41,381 nt of DNA from an uncultured Succinatimonas sp. (GTDB lineage: Bacteria; Pseudomonadota; Gammaproteobacteria; Enterobacterales; Succinivibrionaceae): contig NZ_CAJKVK010000007.1 in NCBI RefSeq assembly GCF_905203285.1, forward strand, positions 1-41,381, written 5' to 3'. Of this stretch, positions 1 through 9,532 are shown one piece after another. The stretch's first letter is position 1, and every line of letters starts with the position of its first letter. Below the pieces are notes generated by a model that worked only from the letters and a program-made list of their open reading frames with translations, was not told the origin of the DNA and ran no database searches. The translations under genes were made by a program, and so were the position numbers.

Positions 1-578
1 GGCAGATTTGAAAATGAACCTTTATTAAAAGAAAGGTTTCCTTCTTTTACCGTATAGGCTAAATCTTTATTTAAGGTAATGTCATATAAACGAATTCTTG
101 AATTGTCGGCTTTTATTCCGTATGCGTGCGTAGGAGTACCGTCAATACGCAAAGCGGCAATCTTTACGACATCAAATTTTAATGCGTTGATTTTTTGCTG
201 CAAAAATTCCGAGGCATTGGATTTAAAACGCAGATTTTTAATGTAAAGATCGCTTATAGCTAAGACTTTGTCCGTAAGAACGGTTTTTAAATCAACTTCA
301 AGATAAATTTCATCAGCACTAAGTATATCGTTAAAAGACGGCTTAATAAGCTTGATGGTATTAGGGTATAAAGGCGAGAACTCAACTGAGCTTACAGCAA
401 AATCAGTTCCCAGTTTATTATTAATAAAATCCGTTAAAGGTTCTTTTACTTTGTTGCCGTTAAATAGAAAAATCAGCACGGAGAAAACGACGGCAAGAAA
501 AATCGCCAATATTGCTGCCCATTTTATTAAACGGGAAAGCAATGATTTTTTATGAGCTCTGCGATACGGAATGACCAT
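1..578 (-). CDS. AsmA-like inner-membrane protein, N-terminal part (runs off the window)
   Basis: The reverse strand is open from ATG 578 to the window edge, giving 192 residues without a stop. The protein starts with a basic stretch (MVIPYRRAHKKS) and one hydrophobic segment at about residues 20-38. A beta-rich region follows, with the SSVEFSPLYPNTIKL pattern typical of the start of AsmA/DUF748-type envelope proteins. These are membrane-anchored periplasmic proteins linked to lipid transport or outer-membrane assembly. The start overlaps the end of recG by 29 bp, and AAGAGA lies upstream of the ATG, so it is probably translated from the same transcript. The family call rests on the N-terminus alone and could change with the full sequence. 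Confidence 0.6.
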   Translation of the reverse strand, partial: MVIPYRRAHKKSLLSRLIKWAAILAIFLAVVFSVLIFLFNGNKVKEPLTDFINNKLGTDFAVSSVEFSPLYPNTIKLIKPSFNDILSADEIYLEVDLKTVLTDKVLAISDLYIKNLRFKSNASEFLQQKINALKFDVVKIAALRIDGTPTHAYGIKADNSRIRLYDITLNKDLAYTVKEGNLSFNKGSFSNL

Positions 579-2682
579 CGTTTTTGTCGTCTCTTGCAGT
601 TAAATATTGGGGAAACCAGCGCCGTATCAAGTCTTCGGCGGCTTTAATCTCATTTTCTTTTAAGTATAAAGCACTATTGCGTGCACTCTCAATGAGGCGG
701 TGATCGCGAGTTACGTCCGCGACTTTAAAAGTATCAAATCCGGCTTGCTTTGTACCGATAATTTCGCCCGGACCTCTTAGTGCCAGATCTTCAGTGGCGA
801 TTCTAAAACCGTCGTTTGAGGTTCGCATGATTTGTAGGCGTTTTTGCGCAATTTGATTTTCAGGATCTGCGTTATGCAAAAGCAGACAATAAGATTGCGC
901 GGAACCTCTGCCGACTCGTCCGCGCAGCTGGTGCAGCTGAGCAAGTCCGAGTCTTTCGGCGTTATTAATAATCATTATGGTGGCGTTGGGAACATCTACA
1001 CCAACTTCAATAATGGTAGTTGCCACCAAAATGCTTATTTTGCCTGCGGCAAATTCTTCCATGACTATGTTTTTTTGTTTGGAATTCATTTGTCCGTGCA
1101 AAAGGCCGATTTTAAGATGTGGCAGTTTATGTGAAAGTTCTTCATAAACGTTTTTTGCTGAAGCAATATCGTCATCTTCGCCTTCTTCGATATGAGGACA
1201 GACCCAATACGCCTGCGTCCCGCGGCAGCATACGGCGTTTAGTCTTGCTATAACGTCGTCTTTACGCGTCATATGAATTAAAGCGGTGATAATAGGTGAG
1301 CGGCCTGGTGGCAGTTCATCAATAGTTGAAACATCCAAATCCGAATATAAGGCAAGCTGCAGAGTCCTCGGGATTGGAGTTGCCGTCATTACAAGCTGAT
1401 GGGCGGATGTCCCTTGCGGTGCTTTGTTTAATAAAGCGACACGCTGTTCAATGCCGAAACGATGCTGTTCATCAATAATGACAAGAGCAAGATGCTTATA
1501 GATTACATCATCCTGAAACACCGCATGTGTACCGATGATAAATTGGGCGCTGCCGTCACTTATAGATTTTAATAGGTTTAAACGATCGCTTTTACGCTCG
1601 GATGCGGTTAAAAGCACGCAGTTTACGTTAAACGCTTTTAGCAGGGCTGAACATTTGGCAAAGTGCTGTCTTGCAAGAATGTCGGTAGGAGAAAGCAAAA
1701 CGCATTGTCCTCCTGCTTTTATTACTTGCAGAGCACTCATGATAGCCACTAAAGTTTTGCCGGAGCCGACATCTCCGTGTACCAGACGAGCCATCGGTAC
1801 CTCTTTTTTTAAGTCATCAAGAATTTCGTTAAAAACTCTAAGCTGTGCCGAGGTCGGTTTAAAAGACAAACTTTTAAGGAAGTTATCGCTAAGCTCAGCA
1901 TTGAAAGTTATGCTTAAAGCTGCTTTGTGCGAGCTGTTGCTTACTTTTAAAAGCAATAGGCACAATTGATAGGCGATAAGCTCTTCGTAACAAATCCGTT
2001 CAAAAGCCGTTAAGTTTTGCGGCAGTAGCGGCGCATGATCGCTTTGTGGATGCGGATAATGAACGTCGTTTATAGCATCATTTAAACTTATCCCGTAAGG
2101 ATTTAAGTTCTTGGGCAGAATTTCAGGTAAAGGGGCTTTGTGAATAAGATCCAAAGCGGTTTTTATCGTTTTACGTAAAATAGCTTGACCAAGTCCCTCG
2201 GTTGAGGGGTAAATCGGGGTTAAAAATTCTTCGGTAACAATCTCTTCATCCGTTTGCAGGAAGGTAATCTCGGGATGAACGAGACTCGGACGCCCCGTCA
2301 TATAATCAGGTTTGATGCTGCCGTAGGCAAGAACGCGTCTTCCTGATGTAAAGTTATGTACGAAAGTTGCGTAAGTATTAAAAAAACTTGCCTCGATAAC
2401 TCCCGTATCGTCGGCAAAGAGAATTTTCAATACCTTACCGCGAGAACCGACAAATCCTTCCACCGCTTTGACTTTTAAACATAGTAAAACGGTTTTGCTG
2501 TCTGTTGTAAGGTCGCTTACCTTACTGATAAAGGTTCGATCCTGATAGCGAAAAGGAAAGTGAAAAATCAAATCAAATAAAGAGAAGATCTTAAGCCGGT
2601 TAAGACTTGAAGAAATCTTAGGTCCGACACCTTTAAGATTACTGACATCAATATTTTTAATTTGAGCGTCAGAAGTAATCAT
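550..2682 (-). CDS. recG: ATP-dependent DNA helicase RecG
   Basis: This superfamily 2 helicase remodels stalled replication forks and Holliday junctions. An N-terminal wedge/OB domain (about 1-250) precedes the motor. The Walker A motif GDVGSGKT is at about 302, the DEQH box (IIDEQHRFG) at about 402, and the motif QLRGRVGRG at about 584. The 710 residues are close to the family size of about 690. The frame is open from a GTG at 2688, which directly abuts the stop of the upstream transporter. I chose ATG 2682 because AAGGA then sits at a normal ribosome-binding distance. It is the fourth gene of a packed minus-strand group, and its 3' end overlaps the AsmA-like gene. Confidence 0.97.
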   Translation of the reverse strand: MITSDAQIKNIDVSNLKGVGPKISSSLNRLKIFSLFDLIFHFPFRYQDRTFISKVSDLTTDSKTVLLCLKVKAVEGFVGSRGKVLKILFADDTGVIEASFFNTYATFVHNFTSGRRVLAYGSIKPDYMTGRPSLVHPEITFLQTDEEIVTEEFLTPIYPSTEGLGQAILRKTIKTALDLIHKAPLPEILPKNLNPYGISLNDAINDVHYPHPQSDHAPLLPQNLTAFERICYEELIAYQLCLLLLKVSNSSHKAALSITFNAELSDNFLKSLSFKPTSAQLRVFNEILDDLKKEVPMARLVHGDVGSGKTLVAIMSALQVIKAGGQCVLLSPTDILARQHFAKCSALLKAFNVNCVLLTASERKSDRLNLLKSISDGSAQFIIGTHAVFQDDVIYKHLALVIIDEQHRFGIEQRVALLNKAPQGTSAHQLVMTATPIPRTLQLALYSDLDVSTIDELPPGRSPIITALIHMTRKDDVIARLNAVCCRGTQAYWVCPHIEEGEDDDIASAKNVYEELSHKLPHLKIGLLHGQMNSKQKNIVMEEFAAGKISILVATTIIEVGVDVPNATIMIINNAERLGLAQLHQLRGRVGRGSAQSYCLLLHNADPENQIAQKRLQIMRTSNDGFRIATEDLALRGPGEIIGTKQAGFDTFKVADVTRDHRLIESARNSALYLKENEIKAAEDLIRRWFPQYLTARDDKNDGHSVSQSS

Positions 2683-2688
2683 GGTCAC

Positions 2689-3903
2689 TTATCCTTGCTT
2701 TTTAAATTTATTTCTGCGGCTGCGTTTTAAATGAATATGACGCCTGAAGGTATAAAAACTCATTAAAAATAAAAAAGCGCCGGAGATATGAAACTGTACG
2801 TTAAGCGAGAAAGTATGAACAACGGCACCTGATAACAGCGGTCCTAACATGCATCCGAATTGTCCGGCCATCGTCATCATGCCGAAACCGCGGCCGCGAA
2901 ATTGCGGAGTGGTGGCAAGGGATAATGCCGCATTGATGCTCGGAACAATGCCGACGATAAATAGTCCCATTCCCGCACCGGTCACGAAAAGATACATGAT
3001 GGATTGGGCAAATCCCTGGATAAATAAGAAAAAGGCCGCGCCGAAAAACGCGCATGACATAGAAAGGTAAAAGCCGCGTCTTTGCCCGAAGCTTCCCCAA
3101 AAAGGAGCCGTGAAAGCTCCGACAAATGAAGGTAAGGAGCAGGCGATGCCGGCATAGAAGGCCATGTCTTCATAGGAGTCGATAAGTTCACCGACATACA
3201 ATGACAAAATCGGCTGAATCGCGAGCATGACAAGCGAGAAAAGGAAAAACAGTGATAAAAGCTCTCGTAAATTTTTATCTTGGACGGTGAATTTAAAATC
3301 AGCGACGATTGAGGATTTTTCTTGTTTGTCGTTACTTTTTACGACTTCTTCACCGGGAACAAGAGCCGTCACCAGAAACACGATAAGTAAAAAAGCTCCG
3401 GCGATGAAGAATGAAGATCGCATGCCGAACAGATGTGCGAGGACTCCGCCGATTAAAGGTCCGCTTACGGTTCCGACAAGCTGCGATGATTGGATGAAGC
3501 CTAAAGATGAACCTAATTTATCAGACGGGGAGAAAGAGGACACGCGTGACAAAATTGACGGCAGATAGCCGTTGGCAAAACCTTGAAGGATACGCATGCC
3601 TAAAAGCTGCAGCGGCGAGACGACAATTCCGCCGCTAAGGTATGCAAGACACAGCATGGCAGATGATCGTACCGACATGCTTTTCTGCCCTTTTTTATCG
3701 GCAAGCTTGCCCCACAGAGGAGCCATTACGCCGCCGACTAAAAAACTGACGGAAAAAATTACTGCGGTCCAAAATTCAATATTGTTTTGGTTTGCACCAA
3801 GCTCCAGCAGATATAGCGGCAAGAAAGGCACAATCATTGTGTAACTTGCCGACGTGAAGTAGATGCAAATGGTAAAGACAATAAGTTTGGCTTTCCACGA
3901 CAT
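2689..3903 (-). CDS. MdtG-like multidrug efflux transporter (MFS)
   Basis: This 404-residue major facilitator protein has about 12 hydrophobic segments and a cytoplasmic loop at the middle. The MFS motif A between TM2 and TM3 reads GKLADKKGQK. The opening segment (IVPFLPLYLLELG), the motif A loop (APLWGKLADKKG) and the total length match E. coli MdtG/YceE, an inner-membrane drug:proton antiporter. The substrate cannot be read from sequence. It lies 19 bp after pssA and its stop abuts the recG start region, so it is probably co-transcribed with both. AAGGA lies upstream of the ATG. Confidence 0.85.
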   Translation of the reverse strand: MSWKAKLIVFTICIYFTSASYTMIVPFLPLYLLELGANQNNIEFWTAVIFSVSFLVGGVMAPLWGKLADKKGQKSMSVRSSAMLCLAYLSGGIVVSPLQLLGMRILQGFANGYLPSILSRVSSFSPSDKLGSSLGFIQSSQLVGTVSGPLIGGVLAHLFGMRSSFFIAGAFLLIVFLVTALVPGEEVVKSNDKQEKSSIVADFKFTVQDKNLRELLSLFFLFSLVMLAIQPILSLYVGELIDSYEDMAFYAGIACSLPSFVGAFTAPFWGSFGQRRGFYLSMSCAFFGAAFFLFIQGFAQSIMYLFVTGAGMGLFIVGIVPSINAALSLATTPQFRGRGFGMMTMAGQFGCMLGPLLSGAVVHTFSLNVQFHISGAFLFLMSFYTFRRHIHLKRSRRNKFKKQG

Positions 3904-3922
3904 GTCAGAACCAATCCTTGTT

Positions 3923-5293
3923 TTAAAGCAGCTGTTTGATAAAAATAGATGCCTTAAAACGCTTTACTTTGGTTAAAAGTTTTCTTACCTGCTCAGGATA
4001 TTGACTGAAATCATCCAGATCTTTTTCAGACATGATTTGAGTGGTGTGTTTTAAAATATATTGCTGCTCATGTCCGAACTTTTCCTGCATCAGATGATGC
4101 GGATCGTGGACTAAAAGTCCGTTTTCCAAATCAAGGCTCCAAGCTCTCGGGTTTAAATTGTTTCCGGTAATAAGAGCAAGGCTTCTATCGGCAAAAATTC
4201 CTTTTAAGTGATATGTGTTGCTGCCGTTTTTCCATAGCATTACTTTAAGCTGCCCTTTTTCGATAAGATTTTGGAACTTGATGATAAAGGCACGCAGATT
4301 TTGTTCGTAAATATAAGGGACAGCACCTATAGGGGAGAATTTTTCTTCAGGCTTTAAATAAAAATCATTAGCCACTTTATCCCCTACCACTAAGGTAATT
4401 TTTACGCCGCGCATTAAAGCAGCTTCAAGGGCCTGCTGCAGGATTTTAGGCGGATTGAAATAAGGAGTACAGATAAAGAGATTGTTTTTGGCGCTTGATA
4501 AAAGCCATAAAACGGTTTTATTTAGAATATTTCCCTTTTTCCCTAAACCGACGAGCGGGGTGATTCCGACTTCGTCATTGTGCAGACGATTATTTTTAAA
4601 CGTGTACTGGGTTTTTGTCAGGTGATGCTGAAGCTGTCTTATCTCTTCGCTTATTTCTTTTGCGCTCTTTACTTTCCCCTGGGAGAAGTCTTGTACCGCA
4701 AAATTAATATGAAAGGCGGAAGTGGTATAAGAACACAAAGTATCAGCTAATTCTTGTGACTGAATTTCATGATAGCGATCAAGACGATAACGTCCGTTTT
4801 TATCAAGGTAAACATCGTTGATACTGGCACCTGAATATAAAACGGTGTCGTCAAACACGCAGCCTTTTAAATGCATGACTCCGAAAATTTCACGTCTTTT
4901 TACGGGAACCCCGTAAATTGCCGGAGGATGCGGACTGTTTTCAGCCATCTTATAGTAAAGGGCGCTGTTGCCAAGCGATTGCTCCTGACCGATAAGACCG
5001 CGCTGTGCACGATGAAAGTCCACGTATATGCAGATATGAAGCTTAGGATTACGTTCCTGTGCTTTATAAAGAGCCTCAAGGATTTCTCTTCCGGCTTCGT
5101 CATCTTGAAGATATAAAACCGTCATCATGATCCGGTTTTTGGCTTGAGATATAAGTTCAAGCATTCTCTGCCTGAAGTGAGCAGGTCTTTCAAGAATGTT
5201 GTAATTGACGGCTTTTACCGCAATTACGGGCATTTGCTGAAGCCTGGTTGCGCTGTACAGGGTTCCGTGTAAGCTTTTTTTCAAAAAGAGCAT
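3923..5293 (-). CDS. pssA: CDP-diacylglycerol-serine O-phosphatidyltransferase (PssA, PLD family)
   Basis: PssA makes phosphatidylserine from CDP-diacylglycerol and L-serine, the committed step to phosphatidylethanolamine. The protein has two HKD-type motifs of the phospholipase D superfamily, MHLKGCVFDD at about 139 and YHLKGIFAD at about 361. Segments such as VDFHRAQRG, LYSGASINDVYL, ICTPYFNPP and TGNNLNPRAWSLDLENG closely match E. coli PssA. The length (456 versus 451 residues) also fits. This is the peripheral-membrane proteobacterial form, not the integral CDP-alcohol transferase form. AAGGATC lies before the ATG. It is 12 bp downstream of the aminopeptidase gene. Confidence 0.96.
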   Translation of the reverse strand: MLFLKKSLHGTLYSATRLQQMPVIAVKAVNYNILERPAHFRQRMLELISQAKNRIMMTVLYLQDDEAGREILEALYKAQERNPKLHICIYVDFHRAQRGLIGQEQSLGNSALYYKMAENSPHPPAIYGVPVKRREIFGVMHLKGCVFDDTVLYSGASINDVYLDKNGRYRLDRYHEIQSQELADTLCSYTTSAFHINFAVQDFSQGKVKSAKEISEEIRQLQHHLTKTQYTFKNNRLHNDEVGITPLVGLGKKGNILNKTVLWLLSSAKNNLFICTPYFNPPKILQQALEAALMRGVKITLVVGDKVANDFYLKPEEKFSPIGAVPYIYEQNLRAFIIKFQNLIEKGQLKVMLWKNGSNTYHLKGIFADRSLALITGNNLNPRAWSLDLENGLLVHDPHHLMQEKFGHEQQYILKHTTQIMSEKDLDDFSQYPEQVRKLLTKVKRFKASIFIKQLL

Positions 5294-5305
5294 GTCAGAT
5301 CCTTC

Positions 5306-7228
5306 TCAGATGCGTGCCGTAGCTTTGGTCAGGAAGTTTACTTCCATATCCGAAAGAGTGGTTCCGGCATTTTTGATTACCTGATGAACGCGCTGATGAT
5401 ATTCATTCAGCCATTCGCGTTCTTTGTTGGTAAGCATTTCTCTTAAAATAAGTCTTGTATCAAAAGGCACCAATGTCAACGGTGAAAAACGCAGCATGTG
5501 ACCTAAATGGGTCTCGGAGCATTTTTCAACGACCACTAAGTTTTCAAGTCTTATTCCGTAAAGACCTGTGGCGTAATATCCCGGCTCAATTGAGACCACC
5601 ATGCCGACGTCAAGCGGTATTAATGATTGACGTGAAGAAATAACTTCAGGACCTTCGTGTACTGATAAAAGGTGTCCTACGCCATGGCCGGTGCCGTGCT
5701 CATAATCAAATCCGTAGTCCCATAAATTGCGGCGGGCGATTGCGTCAAGCTGAAGCCCCGTGGTTCCTTTGGGGAAAATGGTGGTTGCAAGTGCGATATG
5801 ACACTTAAGGACCAAAGTGTACATGCGCTTTTCTTCTTGACTGACGTTCGGCCCTACCATCACGGTACGGGTAATATCGGTAGTACCTTCAATATAATGA
5901 GCGCCGCTGTCAATTAAATACATACCGTCATTACCTAAAGAGCGCGGGTGCTTTGCCGTAAGATGGTTGTAGTGACACATGGCGGCGTTAGGTCCTAAAG
6001 CAGAAATGGTATCAAAAGAAGGCTCAATAAAATCTCCTTCGATTTTACGGTAGGATTCAGCTTTATCCGACATGATTTTCTCATCGATATCGGCAACGCG
6101 TCTTTGATAGGCTTCAAGGTCGGTACTACTTTCAGGGGTAGTCTGTTCATCAAGCCAGGCAAGGAAACGGCACATGGCGATTCCGTCTTTAATGTGAGCG
6201 CGCCTTTCTCCTGCTATCTCCACGGGATTTTTGCAGGCTTTAGGGATTTGGCATAAACCCAAGCCCTCAATTACGGTAGCGCCGCCCTCTTTTAAGGAAT
6301 TTAAAATGTGGGCGTTAGCGTTTTTAGGGTCAATATAAACTTTTGCCTGTGAGGTGCATAAACGTTCTAAAACATCATTAAAGCTGTCTATGCTGAAGAT
6401 ATCCACGTGACCGAAATGATCTTCAAGTGTTGCCTGAATCTCATCGTCAAGGTGCTTTAAGTTAACATACCATTCAAGAGCTCCGTTGGCGTAAGCCACG
6501 GCTCGGCTATTGATAACGGGAAGTCCTTTTCTGTCACGTCCGCGGATATTTAAAAGCCAGCAGACGCTTTCAGGATCCGGAATGACGGTTGCGTCGATGT
6601 CACGACGGTTTAACTCTTCTGATAAAGCCTGACGCTTTTGTAAACTTGGGCAGCCGTTAAACTCATCAGGATAAATTTCTACTTTTGAATAAAAATGTTC
6701 GGGTCGATCTTCCCATACGGCATCAATAAGATTGTATTTGAGCTCTTTAAGCTCAATACCGAAAAAGTTAAGCTGCTCTTTTAATTTTAAATAGTAGTCA
6801 TAGCTGATGCGGTTTAAATCAACGCCTACGCTTTGTCCGCTTTCAAGTACCGCACACAGCCAGTCGGCAGGAGACACTTCGCTGAAATTGAAAGTATCAA
6901 AAAGTTCGGGATCCGTTTGCTCCGTTACCTGTATTTTGTAGCGTCCGTCAATAAATACCGCATTAGGACAACTTAACAGCAGATCTTCATTTGTTTTGAC
7001 GTTTTTAACTTTGACGTTTCGTGTTAAATCATGGGCAGATATGCAGGCAAAACCTGCAGATCCCGTAAATCCGGTTACATAAGCAAGATACTGACTGTCA
7101 TCCTGCAGTTCAAAAGAAAGAAATTCGTCATCATGGGAAATAAGAATCGCGTCTATTTCCTGTTTGGCCATTTCTTTTTTTAGATTAGAAAGAATCGGCG
7201 CGAAATTTTTTTGATTATGCTCTTCCAT
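5306..7228 (-). CDS. Xaa-Pro aminopeptidase, long M24B (APP) type
   Basis: This cytosolic metalloprotease removes an N-terminal residue that precedes proline. Two creatinase-like N-terminal domains (about 1-310) are followed by a pita-bread M24 catalytic domain (about 320-575) and a short C-terminal domain. The five metal ligands are visible: Asp at about 437 (YLIDSGAHY), Asp at about 448 (GTTDITRT), His at about 518 (GHGVGHLLSVHEGP), Glu at about 548 (SIEPGYY) and Glu at about 561 (RLENLV). At 640 residues it belongs to the long, eukaryotic/cytosolic-type APP subgroup rather than the 440-residue E. coli PepP. It heads the minus-strand group and diverges from prlC. Confidence 0.92.
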   Translation of the reverse strand: MEEHNQKNFAPILSNLKKEMAKQEIDAILISHDDEFLSFELQDDSQYLAYVTGFTGSAGFACISAHDLTRNVKVKNVKTNEDLLLSCPNAVFIDGRYKIQVTEQTDPELFDTFNFSEVSPADWLCAVLESGQSVGVDLNRISYDYYLKLKEQLNFFGIELKELKYNLIDAVWEDRPEHFYSKVEIYPDEFNGCPSLQKRQALSEELNRRDIDATVIPDPESVCWLLNIRGRDRKGLPVINSRAVAYANGALEWYVNLKHLDDEIQATLEDHFGHVDIFSIDSFNDVLERLCTSQAKVYIDPKNANAHILNSLKEGGATVIEGLGLCQIPKACKNPVEIAGERRAHIKDGIAMCRFLAWLDEQTTPESSTDLEAYQRRVADIDEKIMSDKAESYRKIEGDFIEPSFDTISALGPNAAMCHYNHLTAKHPRSLGNDGMYLIDSGAHYIEGTTDITRTVMVGPNVSQEEKRMYTLVLKCHIALATTIFPKGTTGLQLDAIARRNLWDYGFDYEHGTGHGVGHLLSVHEGPEVISSRQSLIPLDVGMVVSIEPGYYATGLYGIRLENLVVVEKCSETHLGHMLRFSPLTLVPFDTRLILREMLTNKEREWLNEYHQRVHQVIKNAGTTLSDMEVNFLTKATARI

Positions 7229-7437
7229 TTATGACGTTCTCTAAAGAAAAAGCACCGTTTATAAGGTGTACTGATATCTAATACGAAATAAAGCTCTTCC
7301 TGTCGCAATAATCATTATAAACGCAAGCGGCATTTTTGCTAAAAGAAGTACTTAATCTTAGCATATTGGGCGTTGATCCTTAACTTTAGATCCGTTAGTC
7401 TTAACCATTAATCAAGATTTAAAGAAGGAATTAAATA

Positions 7438-9501
7438 ATGGAAAAAGATTTTAATCCTTTAATGCATATTGTAGGTCTTCCGGCTTTTTCCGCCGTAAAG
7501 CCCGAACATATAAAACCGGCTGTAGAAAGTGCTGTAGAAAATTGCAAGAACGTTATCATCAATGTTGTAGAAAAAAATAAAGATAATCCTACATGGGATA
7601 ATCTGATGGCTCCGATAGAGGAGGCTGATGATCGCTTTTCAAAAATATGGTCGGTCGTTTCCCATTTAAATTCCGTTAACAATACTCAAGAATTAAGAAC
7701 GGCCCATGATGAATGTCTGCCGCTTATTGCCCAATACTCAACCTGGGCCGGACAATATCGTCCGTTGTTTGACGCGTTGACGAAGATTGCCAAAAGCGAT
7801 GAGTTTAATTTATTAACCAAAGCACAGCGTAAATCGGTAGAAAATTCTTTACGTGATTTCAGATTGTCGGGTATTGATTTACCTGAGGACAAGCAGCGCC
7901 GTTTTGGGGAAATTTCGGCAAGACTGTCGCAGCTGCAGTCCGATTTTGCCAATAATCTTTTGGATGCAACCAATAACTATGTCAAAAACGTCGTAGATGA
8001 AAAAGAATTGGCCGGTTTGCCGCGCGGCGCTTTGAATCTTGCTAAAAGCGAGGCACAAAAGCGCGGTCTTGAGGGGTATGTCTTTACTTTGGACATTCCG
8101 TCTTATCTGCCGGTATTAACTTACGCAGATAATCGGGAACTGCGTAAAGAAATGTATATTGCATACAATACCCGCGCTTCCGACGTGGGTCCTGATGCCG
8201 GCAAATGGGATAATTTGCCCGTAATGGAAGAAATATTATCTTTACGCCATGAGCTTGCCCGGCTTCTTGATTTTAAAGATTACGCATCATTATCTCTTGC
8301 TACTAAGATGGCGCAAAACAATGATGAAGTTTTAAGCTTTTTATATGATTTGGCAAATAAATCTCATAATCAGGGTCTTGAGGAAGTAAATACCTTAAAA
8401 GAATATGCCAAAGGTTTAGGCTGCGATGATTTAAAACCGTGGGATGTCGCTTATTATTCCGAAAAGCTGCGTCAGGAAAAATATTCCTATAATGCCGAAG
8501 AGCTGCGTCCGTATTTCCCTGTTGATAAGGTTATAGCCGGTCTTTTTGAATGCGCCAAGCGTATTTACTCGATATCCTTTAGATCTCGTCTTGGTGTGGA
8601 TGTCTGGAATGAGAATGTAGTCTGCTATGACGTTTATGATGATTTTGGCAGCAAGATCGGCACTTTGTTTATGGATCTGTATGCCCGTCAGGGAAAACGC
8701 GGCGGCGCCTGGATGGATGAGTGCATGAGCAGGCGTTATCGTGCTGACGGCAGCTTGCAGCTTCCTGTTACATATCTTGTTTGTAACTTTACTCCTCCGG
8801 TTAACGGCAAACAGTCTGAACTTACGCATGATGAAGTAGTGACTTTGTTCCACGAATTCGGGCACGGGTTAAATCAGTTGTTAACGCGTATTGATATCGC
8901 AGACGTTTCCGGAATTAACGGAGTACCTTGGGATGCCGTTGAGTTACCGAGTCAGTTTAATGAGAATTTTGCCTGGCAGGAAGAAGTTCTTAATTTTCTG
9001 TCCTGTCATGTCAGAACGGGAGAGCATTTGCCTAAAGAGAAGCTTGATGCTTTGATTGCAGCTAAAAATTTTGAGTCGGCTATGGCAATGCTTAGGCAGC
9101 TTGAATTTGCGATTTTTGATTTTAGAATTCACGCAGAATACGATCCGCACAAAGGCGGACGCATTTACGAAATTTTAAATGAAGTCAAATCAAAAGTAAG
9201 TGTTGTTCCTCAATATGAGAACGGTCGCTTCCCTAACGGATTTTCGCATATTTTTGCAGGCGGATACGCGGCAGGATATTACAGCTATAAATGGGCGGAA
9301 GTGCTGGCTGCGGATGCTTTCGGACGCTTCATTGAGGAAGGTATCTTTAATAAAGAGGCCGGCGCGGATTTTCGTGATTATATATTGGCATCAGGAGGAG
9401 CAGAAGATCCGATGAAGTCATTTATAGCTTTCAGAGGCCGTAAGCCTAAAGTGGATGCTCTGCTGGTTCAAAGCGGAATCAAAGTAACACAGCAACAGTA
9501 G
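7438..9501 (+). CDS. prlC: Oligopeptidase A (M3 family zinc metallopeptidase)
   Basis: PrlC degrades short cytosolic peptides, including cleaved signal peptides. The zinc-binding HEFGH motif is at about residue 472, and the third ligand region (VELPSQFNENF) follows about 27 residues later. The C-terminal GGYAAGYYSYKWAEVLAADAF is a family signature. Length (687) matches E. coli PrlC (680). AAGGA precedes ATG 7438 by 9 nt. The gene is alone, with a 209-bp divergent region upstream and a strong hairpin terminator just after its stop. Confidence 0.96.
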   Translation: MEKDFNPLMHIVGLPAFSAVKPEHIKPAVESAVENCKNVIINVVEKNKDNPTWDNLMAPIEEADDRFSKIWSVVSHLNSVNNTQELRTAHDECLPLIAQYSTWAGQYRPLFDALTKIAKSDEFNLLTKAQRKSVENSLRDFRLSGIDLPEDKQRRFGEISARLSQLQSDFANNLLDATNNYVKNVVDEKELAGLPRGALNLAKSEAQKRGLEGYVFTLDIPSYLPVLTYADNRELRKEMYIAYNTRASDVGPDAGKWDNLPVMEEILSLRHELARLLDFKDYASLSLATKMAQNNDEVLSFLYDLANKSHNQGLEEVNTLKEYAKGLGCDDLKPWDVAYYSEKLRQEKYSYNAEELRPYFPVDKVIAGLFECAKRIYSISFRSRLGVDVWNENVVCYDVYDDFGSKIGTLFMDLYARQGKRGGAWMDECMSRRYRADGSLQLPVTYLVCNFTPPVNGKQSELTHDEVVTLFHEFGHGLNQLLTRIDIADVSGINGVPWDAVELPSQFNENFAWQEEVLNFLSCHVRTGEHLPKEKLDALIAAKNFESAMAMLRQLEFAIFDFRIHAEYDPHKGGRIYEILNEVKSKVSVVPQYENGRFPNGFSHIFAGGYAAGYYSYKWAEVLAADAFGRFIEEGIFNKEAGADFRDYILASGGAEDPMKSFIAFRGRKPKVDALLVQSGIKVTQQQ

Positions 9502-9506
9502 AACGT

Positions 9507-9532
9507 AAAAAAGGGGCATTTGCCCCTTTTTT
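9507..9532. terminator. Bidirectional rho-independent terminator between prlC and the kinase-like gene
   Basis: A perfect 12-bp inverted repeat (AAAAAAGGGGCA / TGCCCCTTTTTT) with a 2-nt loop gives a G+C stem with a U-tract on both strands. It sits 6 bp after the prlC stop, and the stop codon of the convergent gene (9531-9533) overlaps its edge. One hairpin therefore serves both genes. Confidence 0.92.

Noticed and set aside
352..555. A 67-codon plus-strand frame at the left edge
   Set aside because: The minus strand there is the N-terminus of an AsmA-like protein with a membrane anchor; the plus-strand frame is its shadow.
1535..1969. A 144-codon plus-strand reading frame inside recG
   Set aside because: It lies wholly within the conserved helicase core on the other strand, has no ribosome-binding site and shows no family features; it is a shadow of recG.
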